A stretch of 64,000 bases of DNA from Branchiostoma floridae (GCF_000003815.2 NC_049997.1:16666502-16730501); one strand, 5' to 3'; shown: positions 19,786 through 31,424, numbered from the stretch's first letter. Notes: generated by a model from the sequence alone, not told the origin. Numbers and translations are program-made.

Positions 19786-19969
19786 AAAAAATCTGCTTCC
19801 GAAGTCTTGTATCAAAACTATGATTAAATCTAGGGCACCCTAACCGTTTTCCTTGTTACTTCAGCACAACATTTGGTTTGTACATCTCGTGTTCTGGACA
19901 ACATATGGTAACGTTGCCTATGGGTGGTAGATAGCTTTGGTGCTCGCATAGAAATTACATAAGTTTTGA

Positions 19970-20630
19970 CCCTCTAGTTGCTTCCTTTGAAACTGCAGGG
20001 GCGTTTCAATTGCAGCATTTGAAACAGGATAAGTCAAGAAGGATGTAGTATAATAGTAGACAACATCACCCCCAGGGATTCGCACAAGATAACTCTTTGC
20101 TATTTCAATTGTTGATTTTTTTTCTGGAAGTCGTCATGTGAAAGATCTAACGGTTTTCCCCATACGTCGTGACGGCAAACATTGGCGTCTTTGTCCGTCT
20201 GTCTCGGCATTCTCCGGAGATTCTCGGCCGCCCTACGGCAAGTCGCGCTCCGGCCACTTACGAAAACATCCTATACAAAACCCTTGTTTGGGACCACTGG
20301 CGACTTCCTTTGAAACTGCAGCGGCGTTTAAGTCGCAGACTTTGAAACAAGATACATCGGGAATGATATGATAAAGACAATATCATCATTCAAGATTTCA
20401 CACAACATAAAACGAAATTTAAATTGTTAGATTACTCTGAGAATCTTTTTCTAGAAATCGTCATGTGCAAGATGTAACGGTTTTTCCCTCTACGTCGTAA
20501 CGGGCTAACATTGGCGGCTTTGTCCGTCTGTCTCGGCATTCTCCGGAGATTCTCGGCCGCCCTACGGCAAGTCGCGCTCCGGGCACGTACGAAAACATCC
20601 CGGGCGAAACCCTAGCCGTAAGAATGCACA
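19970..20630. repeat. direct duplication of about 330 bp
   Basis: Two consecutive units share GAAACTGCAG-GGCGTTT, AAGTCGTCATGTG/AAATCGTCATGTG and TTTGTCCGTCTGTCTCGGCA. They also share TTCTCCGGAGATTCTCGGCC then GCCCTACGGCAAGTCGCGCT. The second half of each unit is nearly identical. No gene is recognised. Confidence 0.85.
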
Positions 20631-20714
20631 TCTCGGTAATCCCCTAATCGTGTTGAGCCCCTGTTGTGTCCATTTCAATCACGGGGAAATCTACCCGGAC
20701 GGCTGCCGTGTCAC

Positions 20715-21260
20715 ACGAAGTGGTGCGGCGAAACAAGTTGTAACAGATGCTTGCCAAATGCTCCCTCGACAGGCTTTTAAAATCTTTAAAATGGTGACAG
20801 AATATTCGATGTATCGACGTAGCTATCCGGGAAAAGTTTCCGTCATCTTTGAGAACATAACATCAGATACAAGTTGTAACAGATGCTTGCCAAATGCTCC
20901 CTTGGTTCAGGCCTTTAAAATCTCAGCAAGAGCGTAGATACTATGCCATAGAGAACTCTTAGAGTTCGTCAGGCCAGGTAGGAACAATGTAGTTCCATTT
21001 TAGGCCGGGACCCCATTTTACGTCCTTTCCGAAAGACTACATACCGTTATGAAAATAACATGAAACAACGGTACATTTGTCAGCCAAATGCTATTAACAA
21101 CAGGTTCTCAAGAATTTCAAAAACACAAGACATAGAAGAGAAGATTCGATGTACCAACGTAGCTATCCGTCAAAAGCTACATACCGTTATCTTTAAGAAA
21201 ATAGCATTTAACAACTTGAAACAGATGCCAGCCAAATGCTAACCCCGACAGGCCTTTTAA
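20715..21260. repeat. diverged tandem units containing GTTGTAACAGATGCTTGCCA
   Basis: The phrase ACAAGTTGTAACAGATGCTT followed by GCCAAATGCT occurs at about 20732 and 20870, and in degraded form at about 21215. Neighbouring phrases such as GATTCGATGTA-CAACGTAGC recur around it. No coding function is assigned. Confidence 0.65.
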
Positions 21261-21756
21261 GAACTTGGAACGAGAGGCCAGAGCTTTTTTGGAGAAACCG
21301 TTCTGACAAACTTTCTTAAACAATGTCCGGTTCCTTATCCAAGAAACCCATTTGGTGAAAAGTCTCCTATAATCTACTTGAAACCTTTTTGCCTAAGTGC
21401 TTAGGCTAGGTGGCTGGCATTTTGCAACCCTTCGTTTTGCCATCTTGCAGGGGCCAAGACTGTGGCCCAAGACTTTGCTGCCATTTAAGTCCAGTGTCTT
21501 TCATGATATGGTCTTTCCATCGCTTGAGGGGGGTTCCCTGGGATTTTGGGAAATTGAGGGTGGCTAACTCCTAGTTGCTAATTTTTTTGTAAACTAATCT
21601 AACGTTTGTGAAGGCTTTTTTTATTGACATTAGAACACACCGTTTTTCTTATCCGAATAGCTTCAATTTAATTAATAGCCTTGATGCAAGAACCCCCGAT
21701 TCCAATGATATCTATCGTGTTGTTTAATAGGGTCTAGCTCAGGGGCGTTGTAAAAT

Positions 21757-22146
21757 TTCCTTAGGGGCATTTTAGTCCTAAAGCCGAGGAGTTGGTCTAT
21801 GCAGGCCCTGGAAACAGTCGGCCATCCAGGCTACAACTCAGACCTCTAAAATCACACAAACAAGAACATAAATTAATAGAGGATTCAATATACCCGTGTT
21901 GCTATATTTCCATAAGCTAGTTTATCTTTTAACAAAATAAAAGCGAGGTAACCAAGCCTTTTCCTTTAATCCGTTCCCAATCCCCTGTCTTCTCAGAATA
22001 GAGATAAATTTTGCACCAATTCTTTTTATCTAATTAGCTGGGTGTTTAGGGAGGTTGGGAGGTCGGACTTAGGCCACAGCATGTAAATTTTATGGATGAC
22101 ATCAAGCGCTCATTAATTTTCGCATGATTCAGAAAAAAACGCCTTT
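21757..22146. repeat. left copy of a duplication flanking the assembly gap
   Basis: About 390 bp repeated at 22247-22637 with one base difference seen (GATTCAGAAA versus GATTTCAGAAA). It contains the left end of a TTAGGCCACAGC-family MITE, cut by the gap. Confidence 0.9.
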
Positions 22147-22246
22147 NNNNNNNNNNNNNNNNNNNNNNNNNNNNNNNNNNNNNNNNNNNNNNNNNNNNNN
22201 NNNNNNNNNNNNNNNNNNNNNNNNNNNNNNNNNNNNNNNNNNNNNN
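22147..22246. other. assembly gap (100 N)
   Basis: Exactly 100 Ns, a conventional placeholder length for a gap of unknown size. Confidence 0.99.
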
Positions 22247-22637
22247 ATTTCCTTAGGGGCATTTTAGTCCTAAAGCCGAGGAGTTGGTCTATGCAGGCCC
22301 TGGAAACAGTCGGCCATCCAGGCTACAACTCAGACCTCTAAAATCACACAAACAAGAACATAAATTAATAGAGGATTCAATATACCCGTGTTGCTATATT
22401 TCCATAAGCTAGTTTATCTTTTAACAAAATAAAAGCGAGGTAACCAAGCCTTTTCCTTTAATCCGTTCCCAATCCCCTGTCTTCTCAGAATAGAGATAAA
22501 TTTTGCACCAATTCTTTTTATCTAATTAGCTGGGTGTTTAGGGAGGTTGGGAGGTCGGACTTAGGCCACAGCATGTAAATTTTATGGATGACATCAAGCG
22601 CTCATTAATTTTCGCATGATTTCAGAAAAAAACGCCT
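22247..22637. repeat. right copy of the gap-flanking duplication
   Basis: See 21757-22146. This copy continues without a break into a complete MITE. Confidence 0.9.
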
Positions 22638-23060
22638 TTTTCCTCTTCGGGGATGGTCAGATAGACCAAAATAGGCAAACATGTTGTGTTGTAGCCTGAT
22701 AATCATACTTGTAGAAGTGATACTAGCCATGACTATAGTTGCAGAAGTAAAAACTTGTGGGATAGTTGTAAAAGTGCCACGAATATGGAAGCCATAAATA
22801 TAGTTGCCAGTTTGGCAAGTGTACCACACTAGTCTCACTTTTACCACACTAGTTCACTACAGGAATGAATGCATTTTTAGCTGTGATGCCTTTTTAGCTG
22901 TGATGTCACGTCACTTCAAATCTTGTTACGATGTTTATGGTGTCTATTTTGAAAATGTAGACATCTTGTATCTTTTTTCTTTACCCATCTTGTTTTTTTC
23001 GCGCTATCTCACTATTTTGCAGTCTGCACGTCATCCATAAAATTTACTTGCTGTGGCCTT
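22560..23060. mobile_element. MITE, family TTAGGCCACAGC
   Basis: Starts TTAGGCCACAGCATGTAAAT and ends ATCCATAAAATTTACTTGCT then GTGGCCT. It shares internal phrases GGGGATGGTCAGATAGACCA and GTTGTGTTGTAGCCT with the member at 54872-55363. Confidence 0.85.
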
Positions 23061-23269
23061 ATAGCTTGAAACCCTAGCGGGGGAGGGAAATGTTCTGATA
23101 AGGGGCACCCCGAGAATCCAGCGGCGCCGTCCAAGTCGCCCAGCGGTAATTGAAAGGATAAAAGTCTGTATAACGGGCTAAGGCCGTTTATTGGGAACGG
23201 TTTTGCACTTGTCCCCCACATAGATACTATGTAGAAAATCCCCTCCTAAAATAACTAGAATGTCGCCAA

Positions 23270-23400
23270 AAAATAGTTACTCAAGCAACTGGATATGGTT
23301 TTGGAAACGGTCAGACGTTTCGGATAGAATCCACTATCCTTCGTCAGTGACACTGAAGTGACCTGGAAGAAACAGTTCTTTTATACTATGAATGAAGACC
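23270..23400 (-). mobile_element. retroelement-derived fragment (DEGYSGF-type motif)
   Basis: The minus strand reads ACTGACGAAGGATAGTGGAT then TCTATCCGAAACGTCTGACC, encoding the phrase TDEGYSGFYPKRLTV. I recall this phrase as widespread in animal genomes in degraded retroelements. The assignment is from memory, and no reverse transcriptase domain is visible here. Confidence 0.4.
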
Positions 23401-23559
23401 ATTTCAGTCGTCCAATAGGAAACGTTATAAGACAATTCAGCTAGAATGTCCTCTCTAAAATAACTAGAGTCACTGACATTTCTTTCTGGATACATAACTA
23501 TATAAATATATGTCAAAGTCTTTTTCGAAATCAACGAATTTCTATGGCTACGACAGCTA

Positions 23560-24050
23560 AGAGACTACAAATTGAAAAATCTATGTTCGCCATTTTAAAC
23601 AGTTAAAGTTAGTTGTTGATCTAGAGGCCAGCCATATCTTACAACAACGACGATGTTGAAGACATGTTTATGATTTATTATTATCATTGTCAATTTAAAG
23701 TGTGCAATCCGTTCGTACATTTTCAAATTAAGCTCTCTTATATTTCATATAACCTCCTAAGTTTGTATCTAATATTCATTAATAGGTAACGAATTTAAAA
23801 AAAACTGACCAAGGAGCTCCTTGAATATAAAGACTCTTTGTACATCCTCAGCTAGGATAGTAGAAGACCCTACAATAAAAAATTTCAATTCGCCATTTGG
23901 AAAAGTAAAAATTTAGTTGTAAACGCAGTACTTTCTTATCAGAATGTTATTGTTGTTCTAGTGTCCAGTTGTCGAAGGAGCTCTAAGAACATATGGTTCT
24001 TAGGTGACAAGACGTCGTAGAAGACGGTAAATCTAGGTCAATCTTAAGAT
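23560..24050. other. no gene seen
   Basis: AT-rich sequence with two loosely similar stretches (about 23575-23650 and 23870-23960, both containing AAAATTTCAATTCGCCATTT-like or CTATGTTCGCCATTTT text). This suggests an old duplication. Confidence 0.3.
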
Positions 24051-24207
24051 TGCGTGCAGGGACCGCGGCGAAAAGGCCGCGACCGCGGCGAAAAGGCCGC
24101 CTTTAAGCCGTCTGTTTATGTCGTTAACGTCACTTGTAACGACAGCACTGGGCGATTTACTTGCCCCCTGTTTAAGTCGAGTTGATCAGAGCTTTACCCT
24201 TATGGGG

Positions 24208-24386
24208 TACTGTAAATGCATTTAAGTTCGCGGGGATTTAATTTCGCGTTAGCAGGAAAAAAGGCTTTTTGCGGTGGTTTTAAGTTCGCGGTAGCATCAT
24301 ACTGCCATGGAAAAATGTTCGCGGTGAAGCGGCCAGCACAAAGACGCGAACATTAAACCACCGCGAAAGTTCTTGCATTTACAGTA
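24208..24386. mobile_element. MITE, family TACTGTAAATGCATTTAAGT
   Basis: The left end TACTGTAAATGCATTTAAGT then TCGCGG is mirrored by the right end CCGCGAAAGTTCTTGCATTT then ACAGTA. The interior is made of GTTCGCGG words. TA at both edges is compatible with a TA target site. Confidence 0.85.
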
Positions 24387-24683
24387 TTCAACTGAAGTTG
24401 CGGTTAGTTGGTTGCCTCACTGCTGAACGTTGGTGACTTGGTGACTTCAAGATTCTGCACGAACAATTACGACAGGGATGATGCTAGTGTTACCAAAATG
24501 AAAACAGAACTGCAGTGCGTAGATGTCACTTGAAGGCAGAAGAAAGAAGAATATCCAGTTCTGATGTACAAAATGACTGATAAACTGGTAGATATACCAA
24601 TTTTCTAGGTCAGACAAAAACAAGAAGTAGTCTTCAAGTACAATCGTACGACGGAAGTGACCTAAGTGTGTGGTCAAATAGGT

Positions 24684-24882
24684 TGTGTGATCGTCGTACG
24701 ATCGCTAACTTTGGGCATCATGGAGGACAAAAATGTACGTCTCATGCAAAGAAAGTTCAGCTGCCTTGGTAGTGGTACACAAAATCCTGTTTTGGATCCA
24801 TGTCGGTGGTTGGTTCTGTCACGGCCTACTTGGAAATCCTATGGCATCAAAATCGTACGACGATCGCACGACGTATACCACA
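24684..24882. mobile_element. inverted-repeat element built on CGTCGTACGAT
   Basis: Left GTTGTGTGATCGTCGTACGA then TCGC pairs with right ATCGTACGACGATCGCACGA. The adjacent words GGGCATCATGG and TATGGCATCAAA also pair. Small and non-coding. The frames at 24666-24974 have no domain. Confidence 0.55.
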
Positions 24883-25104
24883 CCTATACCACACGTATAC
24901 CTAACTTATACCACATTTACCTAATGTCCAGGTCTCTAGGTTGCATCAATCTTCATTTCAGTAAATGTTTATAGATGGTGTAGATTGCTCAACATAAAAC
25001 TGTTTTACTGTTTGAACCAGTTTAGGGTTAATTTGCTATTTGTTTTCACAAGATTTTATGGGATCTCTGGTGCAGTGGTTTATGTGGATGTTACCGAGAA
25101 GCCT

Positions 25105-25514
25105 TAGCCTGGATACCATACCCCAACCTCAAAAATATCTTTTGTGTTGGGGTCTGGAAGGATGGCTGTAGAAATGTTCTCGAAGGCCCTTGATCAGAGG
25201 GAGGAGAACCTAGGATTGATGACCACTCTCACCACAGGTAGCCAGCTCAACACACCACAGTTGGTCAGCAGGCTATCACAGTAGCGAATCAGGTACTTGG
25301 TGGTCACTGTTATGGATTCAAAAAATACAGTTGGGGGTCTTTAACCAATCATGGTAGGGGTGTAGTACCTCCTGCTGATCCTGCTGCTGTTCTATTGGTG
25401 GAGTTTTTTTTGCCCACAGCCCACTATAATTGAGAACCCGGCCTATCCCATCCGGCCAGACCCGCCCTGCACGATAGATACTTGAGATCGGGCTGGGGTT
25501 TGGTAACCAGGCTA
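25105..25514. mobile_element. MITE, family TAGCCTGGNTACCANACCCCA
   Basis: Termini TAGCCTGGATACCATACCCC and (reverse complement of the right end) TAGCCTGGTTACCAAACCCC. An inverted, collinear copy lies at 44917-45317, and a short internal-deletion relative at 48184-48262. Confidence 0.85.
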
Positions 25515-25559
25515 GAGAAGCCTTCGTAACCCCATCTTCTCTGGTTGGGTTATTTACGA

Positions 25560-26650
25560 GGGGTACTCAATAAATTTTGAGCCTTCAAGAAATAGGGCCC
25601 ACAACTCAAATCGCTGGGCATCATTCTATAGTATAAAGTTTTCTTTTTAAATCAATATGATTATCCACCAAATTTTCAATCATTGCGGTCATTACTTTCC
25701 ATTCGACGAGCTTCTGAAATACAGTAGGTAAATGGCATGCAAGAGAAAAAAAGGGTAAATTGTGAACTGAAATCTGCGAAGACATTGTCAAACTGTTTGA
25801 TTAGAAATCCCTTTGTATTTCTATTAAGCTTTAGAAAGAAGTGGGTATCTTTTTTTAAGCAGAGATAAAGTTGACCCGCACACTTCAGGTCGTAGCTCAA
25901 TTGCCGTTCTCTTTTAGCTAACGTTACCGATTTTGAAAAGGGTGTCGCCTGCAAAGTAATGATCACAATGATTTGAAATTTTCAAAAACATTCATAAAAG
26001 GCTATCAACCTAATAACAACGAAATTCGAGTCTTTTCTGGGCTAGGCCGCGAACTTTTTGATAACGTCTCATGTCCTTTGGCTTTGATTCTCACAATTTA
26101 CCGGTGTAACAACCAAACAAAATTCTTAAACCCCGTACATTCTATTCTAGATTATACCCTGGGGTACAATTTTGACCAAGGGTAGACTTTTCGCCGCTAC
26201 ACCGGGTCTTTACTTCTGATAGTTTGTATACTTAGTCAAAGAACAATAAACCCGAACAGATATAAACTACAACGCACCAGTAACGTACACACTTATGTTG
26301 ACATTCTAAGAAAATGAGGTCATTTAGAGCTTAAGAAATGACCCTCACAGTTTAACACTCCTAATTTAATTAGAGTTAAGCGGCAGGAGGTTTAGGTTAG
26401 GGATTACGAATGCCCTAGAAAATGCCAAAATGGCAAATTGAAGCTGACTGACCCCCTTTTTCTATCATCTGCTTTCTATAACCTGGACTACGTGTTATCT
26501 AGAAATGAAAGCGTAGCGCGAGGTGTTTATTTGTTTTCTGTGTCAGAAGCGGTTATTGGATGACGGACGAAAAGCATACGTTTCTCATCCAATGGGTGAG
26601 TCGAATGTTTATGATAAAGAGAACTTACGTGTGTGGTAAGATAGAGGTAT
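25560..26650. other. no gene seen
   Basis: AT-rich unassigned sequence. The open frames at 25676-25966 (-) and 25973-26185 (+) have no recognisable domain and no supporting splice sites. Confidence 0.3.
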
Positions 26651-26689
26651 TTTTTGCCCGTGTGCATTTCATCCTTAGCTGATAGAGAA

Positions 26690-27315
26690 ATTCCTTCTTT
26701 CCTTCAATCCAGAAATATCTGTTTTCTCTTACGGTTATCTGCCAATTTCATTAAAAATATTGGTATATTTACGTGTACGTTTCATTATCTTCAGATGGAG
26801 AAATTAATTTCATTCATTTTACGTCGGCTGAGGTTGTAATCACATAATGCAGACTAAAACAAGATATTTCTTTCAATATTTCTTTCAATATTTATCGGTG
26901 TCTGTCGATAACTTTTTAGCCTTCAGTGTAGATTTAATACTTCTTAATTGGTTTAAGTTTCTTTATTTTATTTCGATTCAGATTGTGGTAATCTGTTCCA
27001 GCTTGACACAAAAATAATTCTTTTACGATATCTGTCGTTTTAGTTCCAACTATGAGTATTTTTCCATGCACATTTCTTTATTAAAACCAATTCAGATTGT
27101 GATAATCTATTTAAGATTGACACAAAATAATTATTTTACATTTATCTGTCGATTTCATTTCAACTATTGGGTATTTTTGGTGTAATTTTAATACTTCTCA
27201 GGTGGTTAGAAATCTCTCTTTTTTAATCAGTCAAGGTAGTTATTATTAAAATTCATTCCATGTCAGACACACAAATATCTTCTTTCTCTTTTTTTTTGTC
27301 GATTTCACTCTCGGT
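26690..27315. repeat. diverged tandem repeat, period roughly 115-130 bp
   Basis: Units share ATTCAGATTGTGGTAATCTG (26979) and ATTCAGATTGTGATAATCTA (27092), followed by TTGACACAAAA-TAATT, ATCTGTCG-TTT-ATTT and CAACTAT-GTATTTTT. Weaker units precede and follow. Confidence 0.6.
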
Positions 27316-27650
27316 GATCGGTTTAGGGTCGCACTTGTATTTTAGGATGGGGCCGTGAATTCGGAGAACCCCGTGTATTGCACATGGTGCTGTACATGTG
27401 GAATATGTACAAGACTGATTTTCGCTAAACATTCCTCCAGGAACGCACAATACCGGTGTAGATTTCACCCCCATACTGCCCATGTATACACACATAGCTG
27501 AAACAAGCTTGTACCTGGACAACATCACCGAAACCTCGTTAGTTTTAGTGGATACCCCTGGCTTGCCTTCCCCGCCACATCCGAAACACCACGGTGGGAA
27601 AATGACAAAACTGTCGAGATAAAACTTTAAAGAGCACTTGTTATGACGTT
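27253..27650 (-). CDS. uncertain Cys-rich open frame, possible terminal exon
   Basis: A minus-strand frame is open for about 130 codons, ending in TGA at 27253. It encodes a Cys-rich stretch (FPPWCFGCGGEGKPGVST, then PVLCVPGGMFSENQSCTYS, then TCTAPCAIHGVL) with one N-glycosylation sequon (NQS) and an acidic, Lys-rich tail. Candidate acceptors (for example TCTCGACAG near 27620) lie inside it and no good start precedes it. The 3' end overlaps a tandem-repeat unit, which argues against a conserved gene. No family is recognised. Confidence 0.2.
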
Positions 27651-28039
27651 GTAACTATAGTTACCAACCTCTCGTAGCTCTAAGCGACACCAATGTGGGA
27701 TAAAATTGACCGTTGATGTAATCACTAACTAATCTGCAGCGCATATTTCTCAGCAACTATATAAACAGAGTGTTTCTGCGATGATAGACTGGTCCGTGCG
27801 TGTGGCATGCCCGCGGCTATATCAGCCATCAGGATAGCTTATTTTTCGGCGTCAAGAAGCCGTTATTTAACGGACTCTAGAGATTTGAATTCGACTTCGT
27901 GGACCTCAGCTTATTTTCTTAATCATCGTCCCTGGTTGGCTGCCGGGTCGAGGGGTGATCGGTCGTGTTGAGTCGGTGTGGGAAGATTCTCTTTCTCACG
28001 AGTATAGGCAGTCGCTTCAGTAGACACTGTTATGATTCA

Positions 28040-28765
28040 GCACTAGGGGTACAGGGTTCGATTCCAAGATTATAATTCCTTCTTATGTCCAAATTTTATT
28101 CCACATATGGATACCAGGGTACGAATCTCAAATGATGATTCCTTCTTATATGGAGAACAAATTTTATGCTGCACTTGTGGACCATGGTTCGATTCTCAAA
28201 TTATAACTAAATCCTGATGAAGAGTCCAAGTTTTATTCCATAGAAGTTCGATTCTCATACTATAATTCCTTCTATGCATATATAGTACAGATTTCATTCT
28301 GCACTGGGGTACCATGGTTCAATTACCACATTATAATTCCTTTTTATTCAGAGTACAAATTTCATTCCGAACTAAGGATCCAGAGTTCGAGTCTTATACT
28401 GTATTTCGTTCGATATATAGTCTAAACTTTATTTCCGCACTTCGTTATATAACGTATTCTGTGTAGGGTTCAATTTTTTCCATAAAAGGGGAAAACTGGA
28501 TTCGATTTCCAAATTATAGTTCCTTCTATATTTCCAAAATGTCATTCCGCCCAAGTGAACCAGGGTTTGACTCCCAGATTATAATTCCTTCTTTTATGGA
28601 GTCCAAAGTTTATTCCGCACTTGGGGTGCTATGTTCGATTCCCATATCCTATTATCGTCTTGCATGTACACAGAGCCCAAATTTTGTACAACACTGTGGG
28701 GCCAGCGTTCGATTCCCAGATTATATAATGCCTTCTATATATAATTTACATTTTATTCCGAAGGG
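28040..28765. repeat. tandem array of about 60-bp units with B-box-like words
   Basis: About 11 diverged units follow the pattern GGTTCGATTCCCAGATTATA, then ATTCCTTCT-ATAT, then ACAAATTTTATTCCGCACTT. Each unit carries a GTTCGATTCC-like word, for example near 28052, 28177, 28246, 28319, 28632 and 28710, which matches the RNA polymerase III B-box core. No tRNA cloverleaf can be drawn. Confidence 0.8.
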
Positions 28766-28924
28766 TTTGATTTTTAATTAATTGCAACTCGAACTTGAGG
28801 CTTATGCTTGACTTCAAACCTTCAAACACTGGGCTGCCGGTTTTACGCCACCATCCGAAAATGACGAATGCAATCCCTTATTACATGTTAGATGCAGTCA
28901 TTAGAGATTGTAATACATAGTGTC

Positions 28925-29072
28925 TTAGTTCCTTTTCCATTTAGACTAGTTTAAAATCTTTATATAAGTCTAGTTTCTTTTTTCCTCTGCATCCATAAGA
29001 CCATATGTGGTCCCTTTGTGCATTTAGCCCTCGGGCATGAATATGCAATAAAGATTATCATATCATATCATT
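28925..29072 (+). mobile_element. LINE 3' end with (ATCAT)n-like tail
   Basis: Ends GAATATGCAATAAAGATTAT then CATATCATATCATT, i.e. a 3' terminus with a short tandem tail and no poly(A), as in CR1/L2-type LINEs. Assignment to that clade is inference; no coding domain is present. Confidence 0.5.
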
Positions 29073-29159
29073 ACAACATGTTCGAGCTGGGGCCGGCTCT
29101 AGTGAGACATCGCTACAATCGAACTCAGGCCCACAGAACCACGAAACAAAATATCCACT

Positions 29160-29360
29160 TATAAAACCAGGCGGCCAAAAATCGACCTTGACCTTCGTCT
29201 TCCCAACTGCTATCTACTTACAAATATCCTTACAATCCATCCAGAGGTTCTAAAGTTATGCTGACTACAAAAATCCTGAAGCACAAACACACAGACAGAC
29301 AAGCACAGTCACACAAACAGACAAAGCCAAAACAATATCTTCGTTTTTCATCAAGATAAA
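29160..29360. repeat. dispersed repeat fragment (CATTACAATCCATCCAGAGG family)
   Basis: Shares CGACCTTGACCTTCGTCTTC, TTACAATCCATCCAGAGGTT and AAGTTATGCTGACTACAAAA with 9360-9480, and related text with 48770-48870. It ends in an ACAGACAGACAAGCACAG-like stretch. Confidence 0.8.
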
Positions 29361-29794
29361 CACTTAGAAGAAAAACGTATATATTCTCCTTTTTGTTGAA
29401 CTCTTCGCGTACAAGAAGGAAAGTAACACATAAATCGACTGGGTAGTTTCCAATGGTTTTTCAAATTGAATATGATTTTGATATATCGCCCCGTTAAAAG
29501 TTGTCACTGTCCATAAGTAAATATATAAGTTACTGTCGACAACAGTACTATACATAATTGACGACAAAAGCCACGAATGTTTGCCCTGAAGTGTGTGTTA
29601 TCGTATTGGGAAAGTTGATAAGTTGGGACGCTGTTGCATTCGTCGTTCGATCGTCGTGGGGTTGTAAACTGGTCGGGGGCGTTCTTGAGATAGTCTTGTA
29701 TGTGTTGTGTAAAATTCAGATGTGTTGTTAACGAAGATCTTATCATATCTTTGATCCCTGTTGGCAAAATCTTCTCTTATATTTAAGTCTGCTC

Positions 29795-30022
29795 GAAAAT
29801 CGTACGACATCACAATCGTACGGAATCAAAGTCGTGCGACCTCACAATCGTGCGACATCAAATTTAAACGACATTAGACATGTATGACATCAAACCCTTA
29901 CGACATCACAATCGTATGACAGCAAAATCATACGACATCAACATCGTACGACATCAAAATCATACGACATCAAAATTGTTCGACATCAAACTCGTACGAC
30001 ATAAAAATCGTACGACATAGAT
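29795..30022. repeat. 18-bp tandem array of CGTACGACATCAAAAT
   Basis: About 13 units of the pattern ATCGTACGACATCAAA, many holding the palindrome TCGTACGA and others carrying point changes (CGTGCGAC, CGTATGAC). Related words are found in the elements at 24684 and 41786. Confidence 0.9.
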
Positions 30023-30217
30023 ATCGTATGGTTGATTTAAAGACAAGAAAAACAAAAGACGCGAATAATAACTGACAAAATTAACAGACGTTACTCAATT
30101 CGCTTGTAGTTTTTACATAACCAAGTTGTTCTTCATTAAGCCCTGGTTTGTTTCTATTCTCAATCTATCACCTAAAGTACTTTGGTATTGCTCCAAATGT
30201 TGAGCTCGATTATTCGT

Positions 30218-30470
30218 AAGGTGACATCTCAGTGCACTTGGGGCACCGGTGTGGTAATGCGGGGTTCGAAAGATTACTCAAGGAAATCCAGAGATAAAGA
30301 ACAATACGTTTTGTGAATGTTGCTGTCTTGTAAGTCATACTTTTACTTATGACGCAATATCTAGATTACAAAATAAAATCGGAGAAAATAACACAACAGT
30401 GCCGCAGTGAACGAATTTGAACCCCGCAGTGCCGCTTCGCTGCCCCAAGTGCAGTGAGATACCACCTTCA
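30218..30470. mobile_element. MITE, family AAGGTG-CATCTCAGTGCACTTGGGG
   Basis: Left AAGGTGACATCTCAGTGCAC then TTGGGGCACC is mirrored at the right by GCTGCCCCAAGTGCAGTGAG then ATACCACCTT. The inner arms also pair (GCGGGGTTCGAA with TTTGAACCCCGC). Confidence 0.8.
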
Positions 30471-30479
30471 CTACGTTGT

Positions 30480-31320
30480 AATTCGGGTCCGTACTTCGGC
30501 GTCTAGTGTTCCGAACAGTCTTGTAATGCTTTCATCACGCCGAGTACGCCAATAGAACAAGTGATTGATACACTATTTAGTTTACCACTTGGCGAGAATC
30601 GCTGCTATATTGGAATGAATTAAGCATACCCGGAGGATATGTAAATATACACATGGCTTTGTTGTACAATGATAAACTACGTAAGGGCCGGTCTATTTGA
30701 CCGTTTGGCTAAATAGTGAACAAACAAGTCGTGTGCAGTAACTAACAAGAAAATTAGTGGCTTACGTGTGTTCTAAAGCATTATCTACGTCCCTCTAGTT
30801 GTTTTGGAGGAGGAGGTCGGTTTAAAGGACTACAACTTGCTAGCCGCCATGCTAGATAGAGATGCATGGTTAGACATTGTTAATGGCACCTCATATGAGG
30901 ATGAACTGAACTGAACTGAGTTGTTCACTTTCTTTATCTCCCTTCTACTCGTACGGAAGACCACTATACATATGTGTACTGTAGAAGGATTTATAAAATG
31001 CCTTTGGAAGAAGTACGCATAGAACAGACTGAGTGTAACTTCGAATTCAACTGCTTGAAGATTATACAATTGAGTTGACAAGTCGGCTTATTTGTTTTTA
31101 AAGTATCTTACAATGTTTGTTTATTAAGTTTTTTGTTTTGTTTTGTTTTGTTTCCTGGTAGGACAGACAAGGACAATGTAGTACTTAACTCACGTCGATA
31201 ACTTATTTCAATAATGCCATATACAACGTACAAACAGGTGATAATGGTAGTCCAATAGCCTTTTTTTATGCCATAGGGGCAGTGCGTTGTTATCTATTTT
31301 GTATTATAGGGCACAGTATT
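30480..31320. other. no gene seen
   Basis: Unassigned. Short frames only. Confidence 0.3.
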
Positions 31321-31339
31321 GGAAGGTGGAGCCCATCCA

Positions 31340-31424
31340 TCTCCTTCCACTGCCTTTGACCTCGCCAACCGTAGTCAGGTACCCATTTTTACACCTGGGT
31401 GGAGTGAGGAAAGTCATGTAAAGT
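31340..31424 (-). mobile_element. tRNA-derived SINE, 3' part
   Basis: The minus strand carries TTTCCTCACTCCACCCAGGT then GTAAAAATGGGTACCTGACT, matching the body of the SINE at 13440-13612. It is followed directly by a hairpin MITE end. Confidence 0.65.

Noticed and set aside
28040-28765. tRNA genes suggested by repeated GGTTCGATTCC
   Set aside because: No A-box, acceptor stem or anticodon arm accompanies the B-box words; the units are a tandem repeat.
29795-30022. CRISPR-like array
   Set aside because: The 18-bp repeats follow one another without unique spacers and the DNA is eukaryotic.
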